Of a DNA stretch of 64,000 bases, positions 18,316 through 27,214 are shown in pieces. Location of the stretch: positions 3,782,001 to 3,846,000 of the forward strand of contig OZ220717.1 in assembly GCA_965116625.1 (NCBI GenBank), read 5' to 3'. A program made the position numbers and the translations under genes. Each line of letters starts with the position of its first letter. Within the stretch, counting starts at the first letter, position 1. The stretch is from VXNE01 sp965116625. Its GTDB lineage: Bacteria; Pseudomonadota; Gammaproteobacteria; Pseudomonadales; Azotimanducaceae. The notes below the pieces were generated by a model, which made no database searches, was not told the origin of the DNA, and worked only from the letters and a program-made list of their open reading frames with translations.

Positions 18316-19124
18316 TCGACATCGGCGCGAACCTCACGAACCGTTCGTTCGATGGCGACCGCGACGCCGTGCTGGACCGCGCGTGGTCCGCCGGAATCAA
18401 GGGTATCGTAGTGACCGGGACCAGCGTAGCCGAGTCCCGCGCCGCGGCGCGGCTCGCGTCGGGACACGCGGACCTCTGGAGTACCGCCGGCGTTCACCCA
18501 CACGACGCAAAGTCTGTCCCGCCGGGCTGGATCGACGACATCGCCGCGCTCGCGGGCGAGCCGAAGGTCGTTGCCATCGGCGAAGCCGGACTTGATTTCA
18601 ACCGCAACTACTCACCGCCCGCGGTGCAGCGCGAGGTGTTCGCCGCACAGATCGACCTCGCGGGGCGTCTCGACATGCCATTGTTTGTCCACGACCGCGA
18701 TTCCGACGGCGAGACAGCGAGCCTGCTTGCCCGTCACGGCGCGAAACCGGAGCATGTCGTTATCCACTGCTTCACCGGTTCGGCCAAGGATCTCGACACT
18801 TGGCTGGACGCGGGCTACTACATCGGCATCACGGGCTGGATCTGCGACCCGCGGCGCGGGGACGAGCTTCGAACGCTCGCGCCGCGCATACCGGACGACC
18901 GGCTGCTGATCGAGACCGACGCGCCGTTCCTGATCCCCCGGACCATGCGCCCGAAGCCCCGGACGCGGCGCAACGAGCCGGCATTCCTGGTGGAAGTCGT
19001 CAACGCGCTCGCCGCCCTCAGGGACACCACGGCGGCTGCAATAGCCGAAACCACCGGGAACAACGCCCGCCGCGCGTTCCGGCTGCCGCCATTGCATGCC
19101 GGCGCAGGCAAACCGGTACCATAG
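18312..19124 (+). CDS. tatD: TatD metal-dependent DNase
   Basis: 270-residue TIM-barrel hydrolase close to E. coli TatD (260 residues). Shared blocks include DIGANLT, STAGVHPHD, GEAGLDFNRN, HCFTGS, YIGITGWICD, IETDAPFL and RRNEPA. TatD is a Mg-dependent 3'-5' nuclease linked to repair of oxidative damage; despite the name it is not part of Tat export. The GTG at 18312 overlaps the slt stop (GTGA); the frame is open upstream but inside slt. Confidence 0.95.
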   Translation: MIDIGANLTNRSFDGDRDAVLDRAWSAGIKGIVVTGTSVAESRAAARLASGHADLWSTAGVHPHDAKSVPPGWIDDIAALAGEPKVVAIGEAGLDFNRNYSPPAVQREVFAAQIDLAGRLDMPLFVHDRDSDGETASLLARHGAKPEHVVIHCFTGSAKDLDTWLDAGYYIGITGWICDPRRGDELRTLAPRIPDDRLLIETDAPFLIPRTMRPKPRTRRNEPAFLVEVVNALAALRDTTAAAIAETTGNNARRAFRLPPLHAGAGKPVP

Positions 19125-19158
19125 GCAACCGCACCGGCTTCAGAGACGCTCCACGGGC

Positions 19159-20103
19159 ATGGCAGCCGACCTGACATGGCGTATCGCCTTCGCGCCCGAC
19201 ACGCGCGGCTGGCGTTATCCGCTTCCTCTCTCCGGCGAACTCGAATGGCATGCGAACGGCATCCTCACGGCGGAAGTAACGCTGCCGGCGATACCCCCCG
19301 GGCACATCGTCGTGCCGAGCTTCGCGAGCCCGGACAGTCCCGACCACCGCTGGATGATGGTGTCGGGCGATGTATCGCCCGCCACTGCGGGCTTTGGCCG
19401 GCCGGCCGTTCAGTGCGGCCATGTCGGCGGCGCCGAGGGGATCGACGTCCGGGTCGACTACTTCGAGACCTCGCGGGCAATGTCGAACGCCAGGCTGCGC
19501 CTGCTGGTCGACGCGGCCGAGCCGCCGGGAGACTACCTGGCCGCCATCGGCGTGCGTCCGGCCCGGCAGGCTACGGACATCGCCCCCGCCGAGACCGCAA
19601 TCCTCGACCTTCCCGCCAGGAGCCAGGCGGACGCGGCCCGGGCGGAACTCCGCCCCCGCATCTGTTCGCCGACCTGCGTGTCCATGGCAATGGAGCACCT
19701 GGGCGTCGACCACGCGTTCCACGAACTGGTCATCGCCGCCTACCATCGCGCGACGGACCTCTACGGCGTGTGGCCACAGAATCTCTGGGCCGCGAGCCGC
19801 TGGGGCGTCATCGGTGCGATCGAGACGACCGCGGACTGGAACGTGGTAGAACGCGCCGTCGACGGAGGGCATCCCCTGGCCGCAAGCATCGCGTTCGGCG
19901 AGGACGACCTTGCCGGCAGCGCCATACCCTCGAGCGCCGGCCATCTGGTCATCGTTCGCGGCATACAGAATAATCGCGTCGTGGTAAACGATCCCGCCGC
20001 AGACGATGTCGCCCGTGTACCGCGACACTACGACGCCGACGAGTTCCGCAATGCATGGCTCGGCGCACGGGGCGTGTGCTACGTGTTCGCGGTGCCAACA
20101 TGA
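19159..20103 (+). CDS. C39-like cysteine peptidase family protein
   Basis: 314 residues. The N-terminal half (about 1-150) is a beta-rich domain I do not recognise. The C-terminal half has the layout of C39-like peptidases: C169 in ICSPTCVSM, H262 in AGHLVIVRG, then VNDPAA as the probable Asp site. There is no signal peptide, so it probably acts in the cytoplasm unless a partner exports it. The start at 19159 is 34 bases after tatD; the stop overlaps the next gene (ATGA). Substrate unknown, and activity is inferred only from the Cys-His-Asp pattern. Confidence 0.7.
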   Translation: MAADLTWRIAFAPDTRGWRYPLPLSGELEWHANGILTAEVTLPAIPPGHIVVPSFASPDSPDHRWMMVSGDVSPATAGFGRPAVQCGHVGGAEGIDVRVDYFETSRAMSNARLRLLVDAAEPPGDYLAAIGVRPARQATDIAPAETAILDLPARSQADAARAELRPRICSPTCVSMAMEHLGVDHAFHELVIAAYHRATDLYGVWPQNLWAASRWGVIGAIETTADWNVVERAVDGGHPLAASIAFGEDDLAGSAIPSSAGHLVIVRGIQNNRVVVNDPAADDVARVPRHYDADEFRNAWLGARGVCYVFAVPT

Positions 20104-20339
20104 GATATCTCATCCGGTTTGCGCTGCTGTGCGTGGCCGCCGCGCTCACGTCGTTCGGCCTCGCGTACTGGCAGCACATCGGCTTCAGCATGGACGGGTT
20201 CTGGTTCGTGGACAACGACTACCGCCCGCACCCGCTGCACATCCTGGCACTCGGTCTCGCGATGATTCCAACGACCATCTGGGAGATATTCCTGCTCGAC
20301 TCGCGGCGCGCCGCCGCCCGGCGTGGCGAGAATGCTTGA
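20100..20339 (+). CDS. small two-helix membrane protein, unknown
   Basis: 79 residues. Two hydrophobic segments (about 4-22 and 43-61) flank a short aromatic loop, DGFWFVDNDYRPH, and the protein ends with a basic tail. I do not recognise the family. Its start overlaps the stop of the C39-like gene (ATGA) and its stop overlaps the acetyltransferase start by eight bases, so it is a coupled operon member rather than a chance frame. Confidence 0.55.
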   Translation: MRYLIRFALLCVAAALTSFGLAYWQHIGFSMDGFWFVDNDYRPHPLHILALGLAMIPTTIWEIFLLDSRRAAARRGENA

Positions 20340-20883
20340 GACGAGTCCCGGCGCGCGCGTGTACCTCCGGAAGGTCCGCAACTCCGACAGGCGCGAACTC
20401 GTCGAACGCGTCGTCGAAGGACAGTCCTTCCTGCGCCCGTGGATCTCGGCGCCGACCTCATCGCGCGACTTCAGGCACTATCTCCGGCGCACGCAACGGG
20501 ACGATCACGAGGGGCTGCTCGTGTGCCGCATCGACTGCAACGCGATCGCGGGCGTGATCAACCTCAACAACATCGTCTGGGGTTCATTCCTCAGCGCATC
20601 GCTCGGCTACTACGCGATGGTGCGCCACGCCGGACAGGGCTACATGCAGGAAGGCTTGGAACTGGTCAAGGACTACGCGTTTCGCCAACTCGGCCTGCAC
20701 CGCATCGAGGCCAACATCCAGCCCGCCAACCGGCGCTCCATCAACCTGGTCAAGCGTTGCGGGTTCGTGCGCGAAGGCTATTCCCGGGCCTTCCTGCATA
20801 TCGAAGGCGCCTGGCGCGACCACGAACGCTGGGCGGCCATCGATCCCCGCGGCACGCTGACCACGAAGCCGACATTCCCATGA
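20332..20883 (+). CDS. RimJ/RimL-like GNAT N-acetyltransferase
   Basis: 183 residues with the GNAT fold of the RimJ type: LGYYAMVRHAGQGYMQEGL carries the acetyl-CoA pyrophosphate loop, followed by HRIEANIQPANRRSINLVK and GFVREGYSR, blocks typical of RimJ. RimJ acetylates ribosomal protein S5, but relatives modify other amines, so the substrate is open. The ATG at 20332 is preferred over the GTG at 20323. The stop overlaps the peptidase start (ATGA at 20880). Confidence 0.88.
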   Translation: MLETSPGARVYLRKVRNSDRRELVERVVEGQSFLRPWISAPTSSRDFRHYLRRTQRDDHEGLLVCRIDCNAIAGVINLNNIVWGSFLSASLGYYAMVRHAGQGYMQEGLELVKDYAFRQLGLHRIEANIQPANRRSINLVKRCGFVREGYSRAFLHIEGAWRDHERWAAIDPRGTLTTKPTFP

Positions 20884-22805
20884 CCACGGTTCCCTACGGC
20901 GCCTGGCCATCGCCGCTGACAGCAGATGTCGCGGCGGCGCGGTTCGTGTCCTTTTCCGAACTGAAGTTCAGCGGCACACGTCACTACTGGCTCGAGCAGC
21001 GTCCTCTCGAGGGTGGCCGGTCGGTACTCGTCGCGGCGGACGGACAGAGCCGCCAGGACCTTGTGCCGGCGCCAATGAACGTCCGGAGCCGGGTATACGA
21101 ATACGGCGGCGGCGCCTACGCGCTCTCCGATGACACCGCCTACTTCGTGAACTTCCGCGACCAGTGCATCCATGCGGCGCCGCTCGGCGGCGGTGCGCCG
21201 AGGCAGGTCACGACGGGCGATGACACGGAGCGATTCGGCGGCCTGCTGTGGGACCCGCACGGACGCGGTCTCGTCGCGGTACGCGAACGCCACCCCCCGG
21301 GAAAACCGTCCCCGGACGCGACCCTGAACGACCTCGTGCGGGTCGACGTCGAGACGGGGACGGTCCAGGTGCTGCACGAGGGCCATGACTTCTATGCCTG
21401 GCCCCGCCTCTCCCCGGGCGGCGACCGCCTTGCCTTTGTCGTCTGGGATCACCCGAACATGCCCTGGGACGGCACGCAACTGCTCATCGCCGACATCGGC
21501 GCCGACGGTGCGCTGAACCGGGAGACCCTGGTCGCGGGGGGCATGGACGAGTCGGTCTATCAGCCGGCATGGATGGGGGACGAGCGGCTCGTCTTCGTTT
21601 CCGACCAGCACGGCTACTGGAATCTCCATGTCTACGACCGGTCCGGCGTGCGTCTCGCGATTGCCGACGATGCCGAATACGGGCTGCCCATGTGGTCGCT
21701 CGGTTCCACGAACTACGTGGTTGCCGGACGCGACCACGTCGTCGCGCAGCGCATAGAAGACGGCGAGGCGGAACTCGTCATAGCCGACATCGAGCGGGGC
21801 ATTACGACACCCCTGTCGTCCCGGTTCACGAGCTATGGGAACCTCACGCGCTCCGCGTCAGGCATCACCTTCATCGGCGGGACCGCGGACGATGTCTCCC
21901 GGGTAACGGAACTCGACCTCGCCACCGGAGACACCACCACCCTCGCCCGTGCCGGCCAGGTCGATTTCCCCGACGGAACTTTCTCCACGGCGCAGACGAT
22001 CAGCTTCCCGTCCTCGGACGGCGCGCGCGCGTACGCGAACTACTACCCGCCCCGGCACCCCGAGTGCACCGGACCGGAAGGCGAACTGCCCCCGCTGCTC
22101 GTGACCACGCATGGCGGGCCCACCAGCAGTGCCGGACGGGGCTTGAGCTTCAGGATCCAGTACTACACCTCCCGTGGCTGGGCCGTTCTCGACGTGAACT
22201 ACGGCGGCAGCACCGGCTTCGGCCGCGCGTACCGGGAACGGCTGAATGGTCAGTGGGGCGTCGTCGACGTACAGGATTGCGTTGCCGGCGCGCGGCATCT
22301 CGCCTCCGAGGGGAGGGTCGATATCAACCGCATCGCCATACGGGGCGGGAGCGCGGGCGGATACACGACCCTGGCGGCGGTCACCTTCGCCGACATCTTC
22401 CGCGCCGGCGCAAGCCACTACGGAATCGGCGACCTCGCTGCGCTGGCGCGGGACACCCACAAGTTCGAGTCCCGCTATGTTGACCGGCTCGTGGCCGAAG
22501 CCGATTTCGATGCACGCTCGCCGGTCCGCCACGCCGCGCGTGCGCGGTGCCCCATGATCTTCTTCCAGGGATCCGACGACCGCATCGTCCCGCCGAACCA
22601 GGCCGAAGCCATGTTCGCTGCCCTGAAAGCGAACGGCGTTCCCGTGTCCTTTCTCCTGTTCGAGGGGGAGGGCCACGGCTTTCGCAGGGCAGAGAACGCC
22701 GTGCGCGCAATCGAGGCCGAGTACCTGTTCTTCGCGAGAGTGTTCGGCTTCGAACCCGCCGAAGACCTTAGCGACATTCCGGTGGAGAACGCACCATGGA
22801 AGTGA
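20880..22805 (+). CDS. S9 family prolyl oligopeptidase-like serine peptidase
   Basis: 641 residues: a beta-propeller region (about 1-370) then an alpha/beta-hydrolase domain. The nucleophile is S491 in RGGSAGGYT, the acid lies in GSDDRIVPP and the histidine in EGHGFR. THGGPTS and NYGGSTGFGR are family blocks around the oxyanion site. No signal peptide is present, so a cytoplasmic dipeptidyl- or acylaminoacyl-peptidase is likely. It sits between the acetyltransferase (ATGA overlap) and ddl (10-base overlap), which hints at peptide recycling but does not prove it. Confidence 0.9.
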   Translation: MTTVPYGAWPSPLTADVAAARFVSFSELKFSGTRHYWLEQRPLEGGRSVLVAADGQSRQDLVPAPMNVRSRVYEYGGGAYALSDDTAYFVNFRDQCIHAAPLGGGAPRQVTTGDDTERFGGLLWDPHGRGLVAVRERHPPGKPSPDATLNDLVRVDVETGTVQVLHEGHDFYAWPRLSPGGDRLAFVVWDHPNMPWDGTQLLIADIGADGALNRETLVAGGMDESVYQPAWMGDERLVFVSDQHGYWNLHVYDRSGVRLAIADDAEYGLPMWSLGSTNYVVAGRDHVVAQRIEDGEAELVIADIERGITTPLSSRFTSYGNLTRSASGITFIGGTADDVSRVTELDLATGDTTTLARAGQVDFPDGTFSTAQTISFPSSDGARAYANYYPPRHPECTGPEGELPPLLVTTHGGPTSSAGRGLSFRIQYYTSRGWAVLDVNYGGSTGFGRAYRERLNGQWGVVDVQDCVAGARHLASEGRVDINRIAIRGGSAGGYTTLAAVTFADIFRAGASHYGIGDLAALARDTHKFESRYVDRLVAEADFDARSPVRHAARARCPMIFFQGSDDRIVPPNQAEAMFAALKANGVPVSFLLFEGEGHGFRRAENAVRAIEAEYLFFARVFGFEPAEDLSDIPVENAPWK

Positions 22806-23737
22806 ACGTGGCGGTCATCGCCGGAGGCACATCGCCCGAAGCCGAGGTATCGCGGTCGTCCGCCGCGGAAGTGGCCAGGGCGCTGCGCCAGCGACACAGC
22901 CACGTGACGCTGCTGGAACTCGACGAGGGACTCGCCGGCGCGCTCGCCGACGCCGAGCCGGAAGTCGTCTTCCCGATACTCCACGGACCGCCCGGCGAAG
23001 ACGGCACCGTACAGGGATTCCTGGAGACACTCGGATACCCCTATGTCGGCAGCGACGTGCACGGCAGCGCCCTCGGCATGGACAAGCACGCGTCGAAGGC
23101 GCTGTTCCGCGCCGCCGGACTACCGGTGCTGGAAGAACTCGTGGTCAGGCAGGACGACGACCTGCAGGAGGCGACCGCCGCCATCAGGGCGCGGTTCGGT
23201 GAAGCTGTCGTGGTAAAGCCGAGCGGCCAGGGCTCGGCGCTGGGCACGACGCCGTTGCCGAACGGCGGCGATATCGACGGGGCCATTGCCGGCGCCATGC
23301 GTTTCGGCGGACCGGTGATGATCGAACCATACGCGGCGGGCCGCGAGATCACGGTCGGCGTACTCGACCTCGAAGGCGAACCGCCAGCGACCTGGCCGGC
23401 AATCGAGATCGTGACGGCGGCCGACGAGTGGTACGACTACAGGAACCGGTACACGCCCGGACGAAGCGAACACATCGTGCCTGCACCGCTGCCGGAGGAA
23501 ACCCGCGGCGAACTGGAGCGAATCGCCATGGCCGGTCACCGCGCGCTGGGTCTGCGGGACCTGTCCCGCGCAGACTTCATCGTCACCGGCGACGGAGAGA
23601 TATGGCTGCTCGAGATCAACACCCTCCCCGGCATGACGCCGACGAGCCTTTATCCCGATGGCGCGCGCGCCGCGGGTTACGACTTCGAGAGCCTCGTCGA
23701 CGCGCTGGTCCGAAGCGCCTTCCGCCGCGCCGAGTAG
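22796..23737 (+). CDS. ddl: D-alanine--D-alanine ligase
   Basis: 313-residue ATP-grasp ligase joining two D-alanines for peptidoglycan precursors. Visible motifs: AGGTSPEAEVS at the N-terminus, FPILHGPPGEDGTVQG, VVKPSGQGSALG in the nucleotide region, and EINTLPGMTPTSL at the metal site. Length fits DdlB. It is outside any murC-ftsQ context here and closes the run that began with slt, so the run includes both a murein hydrolase and a precursor enzyme. Start ATG at 22796 lies 10 bases inside the peptidase gene. Whether another ddl exists elsewhere cannot be seen. Confidence 0.93.
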   Translation: MEVNVAVIAGGTSPEAEVSRSSAAEVARALRQRHSHVTLLELDEGLAGALADAEPEVVFPILHGPPGEDGTVQGFLETLGYPYVGSDVHGSALGMDKHASKALFRAAGLPVLEELVVRQDDDLQEATAAIRARFGEAVVVKPSGQGSALGTTPLPNGGDIDGAIAGAMRFGGPVMIEPYAAGREITVGVLDLEGEPPATWPAIEIVTAADEWYDYRNRYTPGRSEHIVPAPLPEETRGELERIAMAGHRALGLRDLSRADFIVTGDGEIWLLEINTLPGMTPTSLYPDGARAAGYDFESLVDALVRSAFRRAE

Positions 23738-23740
23738 GCA

Positions 23741-23759
23741 GGGCTACAGGTCGTAGCCC
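23741..23759. terminator. hairpin at the ddl/amtB convergent junction
   Basis: GGGCTAC (23741-23747), loop AGGTC, GTAGCCC (23753-23759): a perfect 7-bp stem starting four bases after the ddl stop and containing the amtB stop codon. There is no T tract on either side, so it is a possible bidirectional end structure rather than a proven intrinsic terminator. Confidence 0.35.
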
Positions 23760-25024
23760 CGCTCCTCGTGCTGGGTCAGGTCGAGACCCTCGGTCTCTTC
23801 ATCTTCGCTGACGCGGATGCCGGTAACCATGTCGACGACCTTCAGGATGACCCAGGTCAGGACCGCCGTGTACGCAAGCGTCGCAAGCGCGCCAATCGCC
23901 TGTACGCCGACCTGGTTGCCAATGCTGATGTCGTGCTGGCCACTGAACACGCCGAGCATGTTGCTTGCGAACACGCCCGTGAGGATCAGGCCGACGATAC
24001 CGCCCATGCCGTGAACCGGGAAGACGTCGAGCGAGTCATCGATCTTGAGCGTGCGCTTGAGGTAGTTCGTCATCGCGAAACACACCACCCCGGCGGCGAT
24101 GCCGATAATCAGCGCACCGGCCGGACCGACGTAACCGGAAGCTGGCGTGATGGTCGCGAGGCCCGCCACCATCCCGGTGACCGCGCCGAGCACGCTCGGC
24201 TTGCCGAAGCGAATCCACTCCGCGACCATCCAGACAAACGCGCCGGCGGCTGCGGAGATGTGCGTCACCGCGATCGCCATGGCAGCATCGCCGTTGGCGG
24301 CCAGCGCACTGCCGCCGTTGAAGCCGAACCAGCCGACCCACAGCATGCCGGCGCCCATCACGGTGAGCGTCATGTTGTGCGGTGGTGTCATGCGATCCGG
24401 GAAGCCCCGCCGCGAACCCAGGGTGATGGCGGCGACGATGGCGGCCGTGCCGCAGGTGATGTGCACTACCGAGCCGCCTGCGAAGTCCATGAAGCCCATC
24501 TCACCGAGCCATCCGCCTCCCCAGACCCAGTGGCAGACCGGGGCATAGACCACCAGCAACCACACCGTCGTGAACAGCAGCACTGCGGAGAAACGCATGC
24601 GTTCCGCGAAACCGCCGACGATCAATGCCGGGGTGATGATGGCGAACGTCAACTGGAATATGGCGAAAGCCGATTCTGGCACGGTGCCCGACATGGCATC
24701 CTCGGTAACGCCGGCGAAGAGCGCCTTGTCGAGGCCACCGATGAATGCGTTGCCATCGCCAAAGGCCAGGCTGTAGCCCACGAGGAGCCAGAGAATCGAA
24801 ACCAGGCAGGCGATGGTGAAGCACTGCATCAGGACGCTCAGCACATTGCCGGAGCGCACCAGGCCCGCATAGAAGAGCGAAAGACCCGGCAACGTCATGA
24901 ACAACACGAGTGCCGTGGAGGTCATGATCCACGACGTATCTCCGGTGTCGAGCCCCTCTGCGGCGATCGGTACCGTAACCAATACCGCGATCGCTGCGGC
25001 CAAACGTTTTGTCAACTGGTGCAT
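23744..25024 (-). CDS. amtB: ammonium transporter, Amt family
   Basis: 426-residue inner-membrane ammonium channel. A signal-like first helix is followed by about eleven membrane segments. The pore histidines lie in APVCHWVWGGGW and PVHGMGGIVG, and FNGGSALAANG is a conserved block. The start at 25024 has a GGGGAG site eight bases upstream; the frame extends to 25087 without support. The usual partner glnK is not adjacent. The 159-base upstream gap (25025-25183) was checked for a sigma-54 GG-N10-GC element and none fits. Confidence 0.95.
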   Translation of the reverse strand: MHQLTKRLAAAIAVLVTVPIAAEGLDTGDTSWIMTSTALVLFMTLPGLSLFYAGLVRSGNVLSVLMQCFTIACLVSILWLLVGYSLAFGDGNAFIGGLDKALFAGVTEDAMSGTVPESAFAIFQLTFAIITPALIVGGFAERMRFSAVLLFTTVWLLVVYAPVCHWVWGGGWLGEMGFMDFAGGSVVHITCGTAAIVAAITLGSRRGFPDRMTPPHNMTLTVMGAGMLWVGWFGFNGGSALAANGDAAMAIAVTHISAAAGAFVWMVAEWIRFGKPSVLGAVTGMVAGLATITPASGYVGPAGALIIGIAAGVVCFAMTNYLKRTLKIDDSLDVFPVHGMGGIVGLILTGVFASNMLGVFSGQHDISIGNQVGVQAIGALATLAYTAVLTWVILKVVDMVTGIRVSEDEETEGLDLTQHEERGYDL

Positions 25025-25183
25025 TCGGAAATCTCCCCTGCCTTGCCCCACAAGCCACCGGCTCTTGTCGCGCCGTTCCTCCTCCATGATACAACGCGAA
25101 GCGCAAGTTGCAGCGGGGCGCAGGACGGCTCGGCTCGCGAGGCGCGACGAACGCTCAGCCGAACCGCCCGAAAGTCGAGGCGG

Positions 25184-26026
25184 TCATTGACGCAACGCGA
25201 AAACCGTGGAGGACGGCGGCACGGTAAACGGTCCTGACAGACCCTCGCGCAGCACCGCGAGCGCGCGGCCCTCCCCGGTCGAGCCGGCCACTGCCACCAC
25301 TGTGCCAACCCGCCGGCCGCTCGCCTCGACCCGCGTACCCGGCGATGGCGTATCACCGGACCAGTCCAGGGCGGCGAGCCTGCGCTTCACCTCGCCGAGG
25401 TGCTGCGCCCGGGCCACGACTTCCTGCCCGAGATAGCAGCCCTTCGAAAAACTGACGGCGCCGATCTCGTCCAGGCCGACCATCTGCGGCAGAAACTCGC
25501 CGGTGGTATCAGCCGTGAGCCAGACTTCCCGCCGCTCGATGCCGGCAAGATCCCAGGACGCCCTTTGCGCCGGGTCCTGTTCGGCAACTGCTTCCACGGA
25601 CGCATTCCCGGGCAACACGGTCAACTGGCGCGTGTTGTCCAGCCGCCGAACCGGCGCCGGAAAACCTGCGATGGCCTGTCCGGCATTCTCCAGCACCCCA
25701 ACCACCAGAGATTCATCCGACGCGTCGGAAAGCCTGGTCCTCGAAAAGGCGAGATAGGGCCGCAGGAACTCCCGCACGATCGGACAGAGCGAACGGTGCA
25801 GCGCGAGGGTGACCGTCTGCCCGTCCAGCCAGGCATATCCCGTGCACACCGCGCGGCCGCGGATGTTGCAGATCGCCGTGAAACGGGGTTCTTCACCGAG
25901 TTCGTCCGCGTCGGACGTCAGGTAGCCCTGCAGGAAACCGATCACGTCCGGGCCCTGGAATCGGAGCAATCCAATGTCGTCCAGCGGGACGAGCGCTGGC
26001 TCCCGGGAGAGGACGTCAGCTTCCAT
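25184..26026 (-). CDS. ygfZ: YgfZ/GcvT folate-binding Fe-S cluster maintenance protein
   Basis: 280 residues with the GcvT-like fold and the YgfZ signature KGCYLGQEVVAR, whose cysteine is residue 197. YgfZ uses tetrahydrofolate and helps assemble or repair certain Fe-S enzymes such as MiaB in E. coli. Start ATG at 26026 overlaps the end of pyrD by 11 bases, so the two are probably co-transcribed. Length is a little below E. coli YgfZ (326). Confidence 0.88.
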   Translation of the reverse strand: MEADVLSREPALVPLDDIGLLRFQGPDVIGFLQGYLTSDADELGEEPRFTAICNIRGRAVCTGYAWLDGQTVTLALHRSLCPIVREFLRPYLAFSRTRLSDASDESLVVGVLENAGQAIAGFPAPVRRLDNTRQLTVLPGNASVEAVAEQDPAQRASWDLAGIERREVWLTADTTGEFLPQMVGLDEIGAVSFSKGCYLGQEVVARAQHLGEVKRRLAALDWSGDTPSPGTRVEASGRRVGTVVAVAGSTGEGRALAVLREGLSGPFTVPPSSTVFALRQ

Positions 26027-27071
26027 GACCCGATTCTTGCCCGCCTCGTGGCTCCTGTCGAGGGGCGTCGTCGAGGGCCGTCCGCAACGCCCGGACCAAA
26101 CTCGGCCCGTCGAAAATCAGCCCCGTGTAGACCTGTACGAGGTCGGCGCCCGCGCAGCGCATCGCACGGCCGGCTTCCGGATCGAGTATCCCGCCGACTC
26201 CGATGATGGGCACTTCCGGACCGAGGGCCTCCCGCAGGTTGGTGACGGTGTCGAGCGCCAGCGGGGACAACGGTGCGCCGCTGAGGCCTCCCTCCTCTTT
26301 CGCAAACGCCGCGTCGAGGCCCTCTGGACGCGACAGGGTGGTGTTCCCCGCGATCACCGCGTCGATACCCGTCTCCCTGACGACCGCAGAGATATCGCGC
26401 AGGCCATCGGAATCAAGGTCTGGCGCGACCTTCACGGCGAGCGGGACACGCCGGCCGGAAGCCTGACCCAGGACGTCCCGCTCACGGACAAGGGTGGCGA
26501 GCAGGCGCTCTGCGGCGTCACCCGCCTGCAGGTCACGCAGCCCCGGCGTGTTCGGAGACGAGATGTTGACCGTCACGTAGTCCGCGACGTCATGTACGGC
26601 GGCGAGTCCCCTGCGGTAGTCGTCGAGCGCATCGGCCAACGGCGTGTCGCGGTTCTTGCCGATGTTCACCCCGACCAGCGTTCGCAACGGGCGCCGTCGC
26701 AGTTGCAGCAGCCGCTCCCGGACCACGCGCATCCCGTCGCTGTTGAACCCCATGCGGTTGATCAGGGCCCGATCCGGCGCGGAGCGAAACAGCCGTGGCC
26801 TCGGATTGCCCGGCTGGGGCCGCGGCGTCACCGTGCCGACCTCGACGAAACCGAACCCCAGGCCGGCAAAGCCGCGCACCGCAACCGCGTCCTTGTCGAG
26901 TCCCGCGGCCAGTCCCACGCGATTCGGGAAATCGAGTCCCATGACGCGCACCGGCGTAGCACCCGCCGGCGCCTTGGCCACCTCGCCCCAGGCTCGCAGG
27001 GCCGCCAACGCCAGCCGATGCGCCGCCTCCGGGGGCAGCATGAAGAGCAGGCGGCGTATGAGCGGAAACAC
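26016..27071 (-). CDS. pyrD: dihydroorotate dehydrogenase (quinone), class 2
   Basis: 351-residue FMN enzyme of pyrimidine synthesis, membrane-associated and quinone-linked. FPLIRRLLFMLPPEAAH is the class 2 N-terminal membrane helix; GLAAGLDKD, NRMGFNSDG, NISSPNTPGLR (the catalytic Ser lies here) and IIGVGGI are family blocks. The GTG at 27071 is the best start because the family begins FPLxR; an ATG at 27128 would add an unrelated leader. It overlaps ygfZ and is divergent from the TonB receptor over 143 bases. Confidence 0.92.
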   Translation of the reverse strand: MFPLIRRLLFMLPPEAAHRLALAALRAWGEVAKAPAGATPVRVMGLDFPNRVGLAAGLDKDAVAVRGFAGLGFGFVEVGTVTPRPQPGNPRPRLFRSAPDRALINRMGFNSDGMRVVRERLLQLRRRPLRTLVGVNIGKNRDTPLADALDDYRRGLAAVHDVADYVTVNISSPNTPGLRDLQAGDAAERLLATLVRERDVLGQASGRRVPLAVKVAPDLDSDGLRDISAVVRETGIDAVIAGNTTLSRPEGLDAAFAKEEGGLSGAPLSPLALDTVTNLREALGPEVPIIGVGGILDPEAGRAMRCAGADLVQVYTGLIFDGPSLVRALRTALDDAPRQEPRGGQESGHGS

Positions 27072-27214
27072 GGCGCCGAGTCTACCGCACGGGGGACATA
27101 CTCCCTCCAGCATGTTCGGCCCCGGCACAACCTGACGACGATCTGGTCCGCGCCTCCGGGCGCCGATAGGCTGTAGTCTTGTTTCTGACGCTGACTATTG
27201 CAGGGCTTTCGCAA

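Noticed and set aside
25025..25183. Sigma-54 promoter before amtB (GG and GC pairs near TGGCTTGTGGGGCA)
   Set aside because: The spacing between GG and GC is 8 or 11 bases, not the required 10.
23768..25237. 489-codon plus-strand frame opposite amtB
   Set aside because: His/Arg/Asp-rich composition of a reverse-strand shadow; amtB on the other strand has every family motif.
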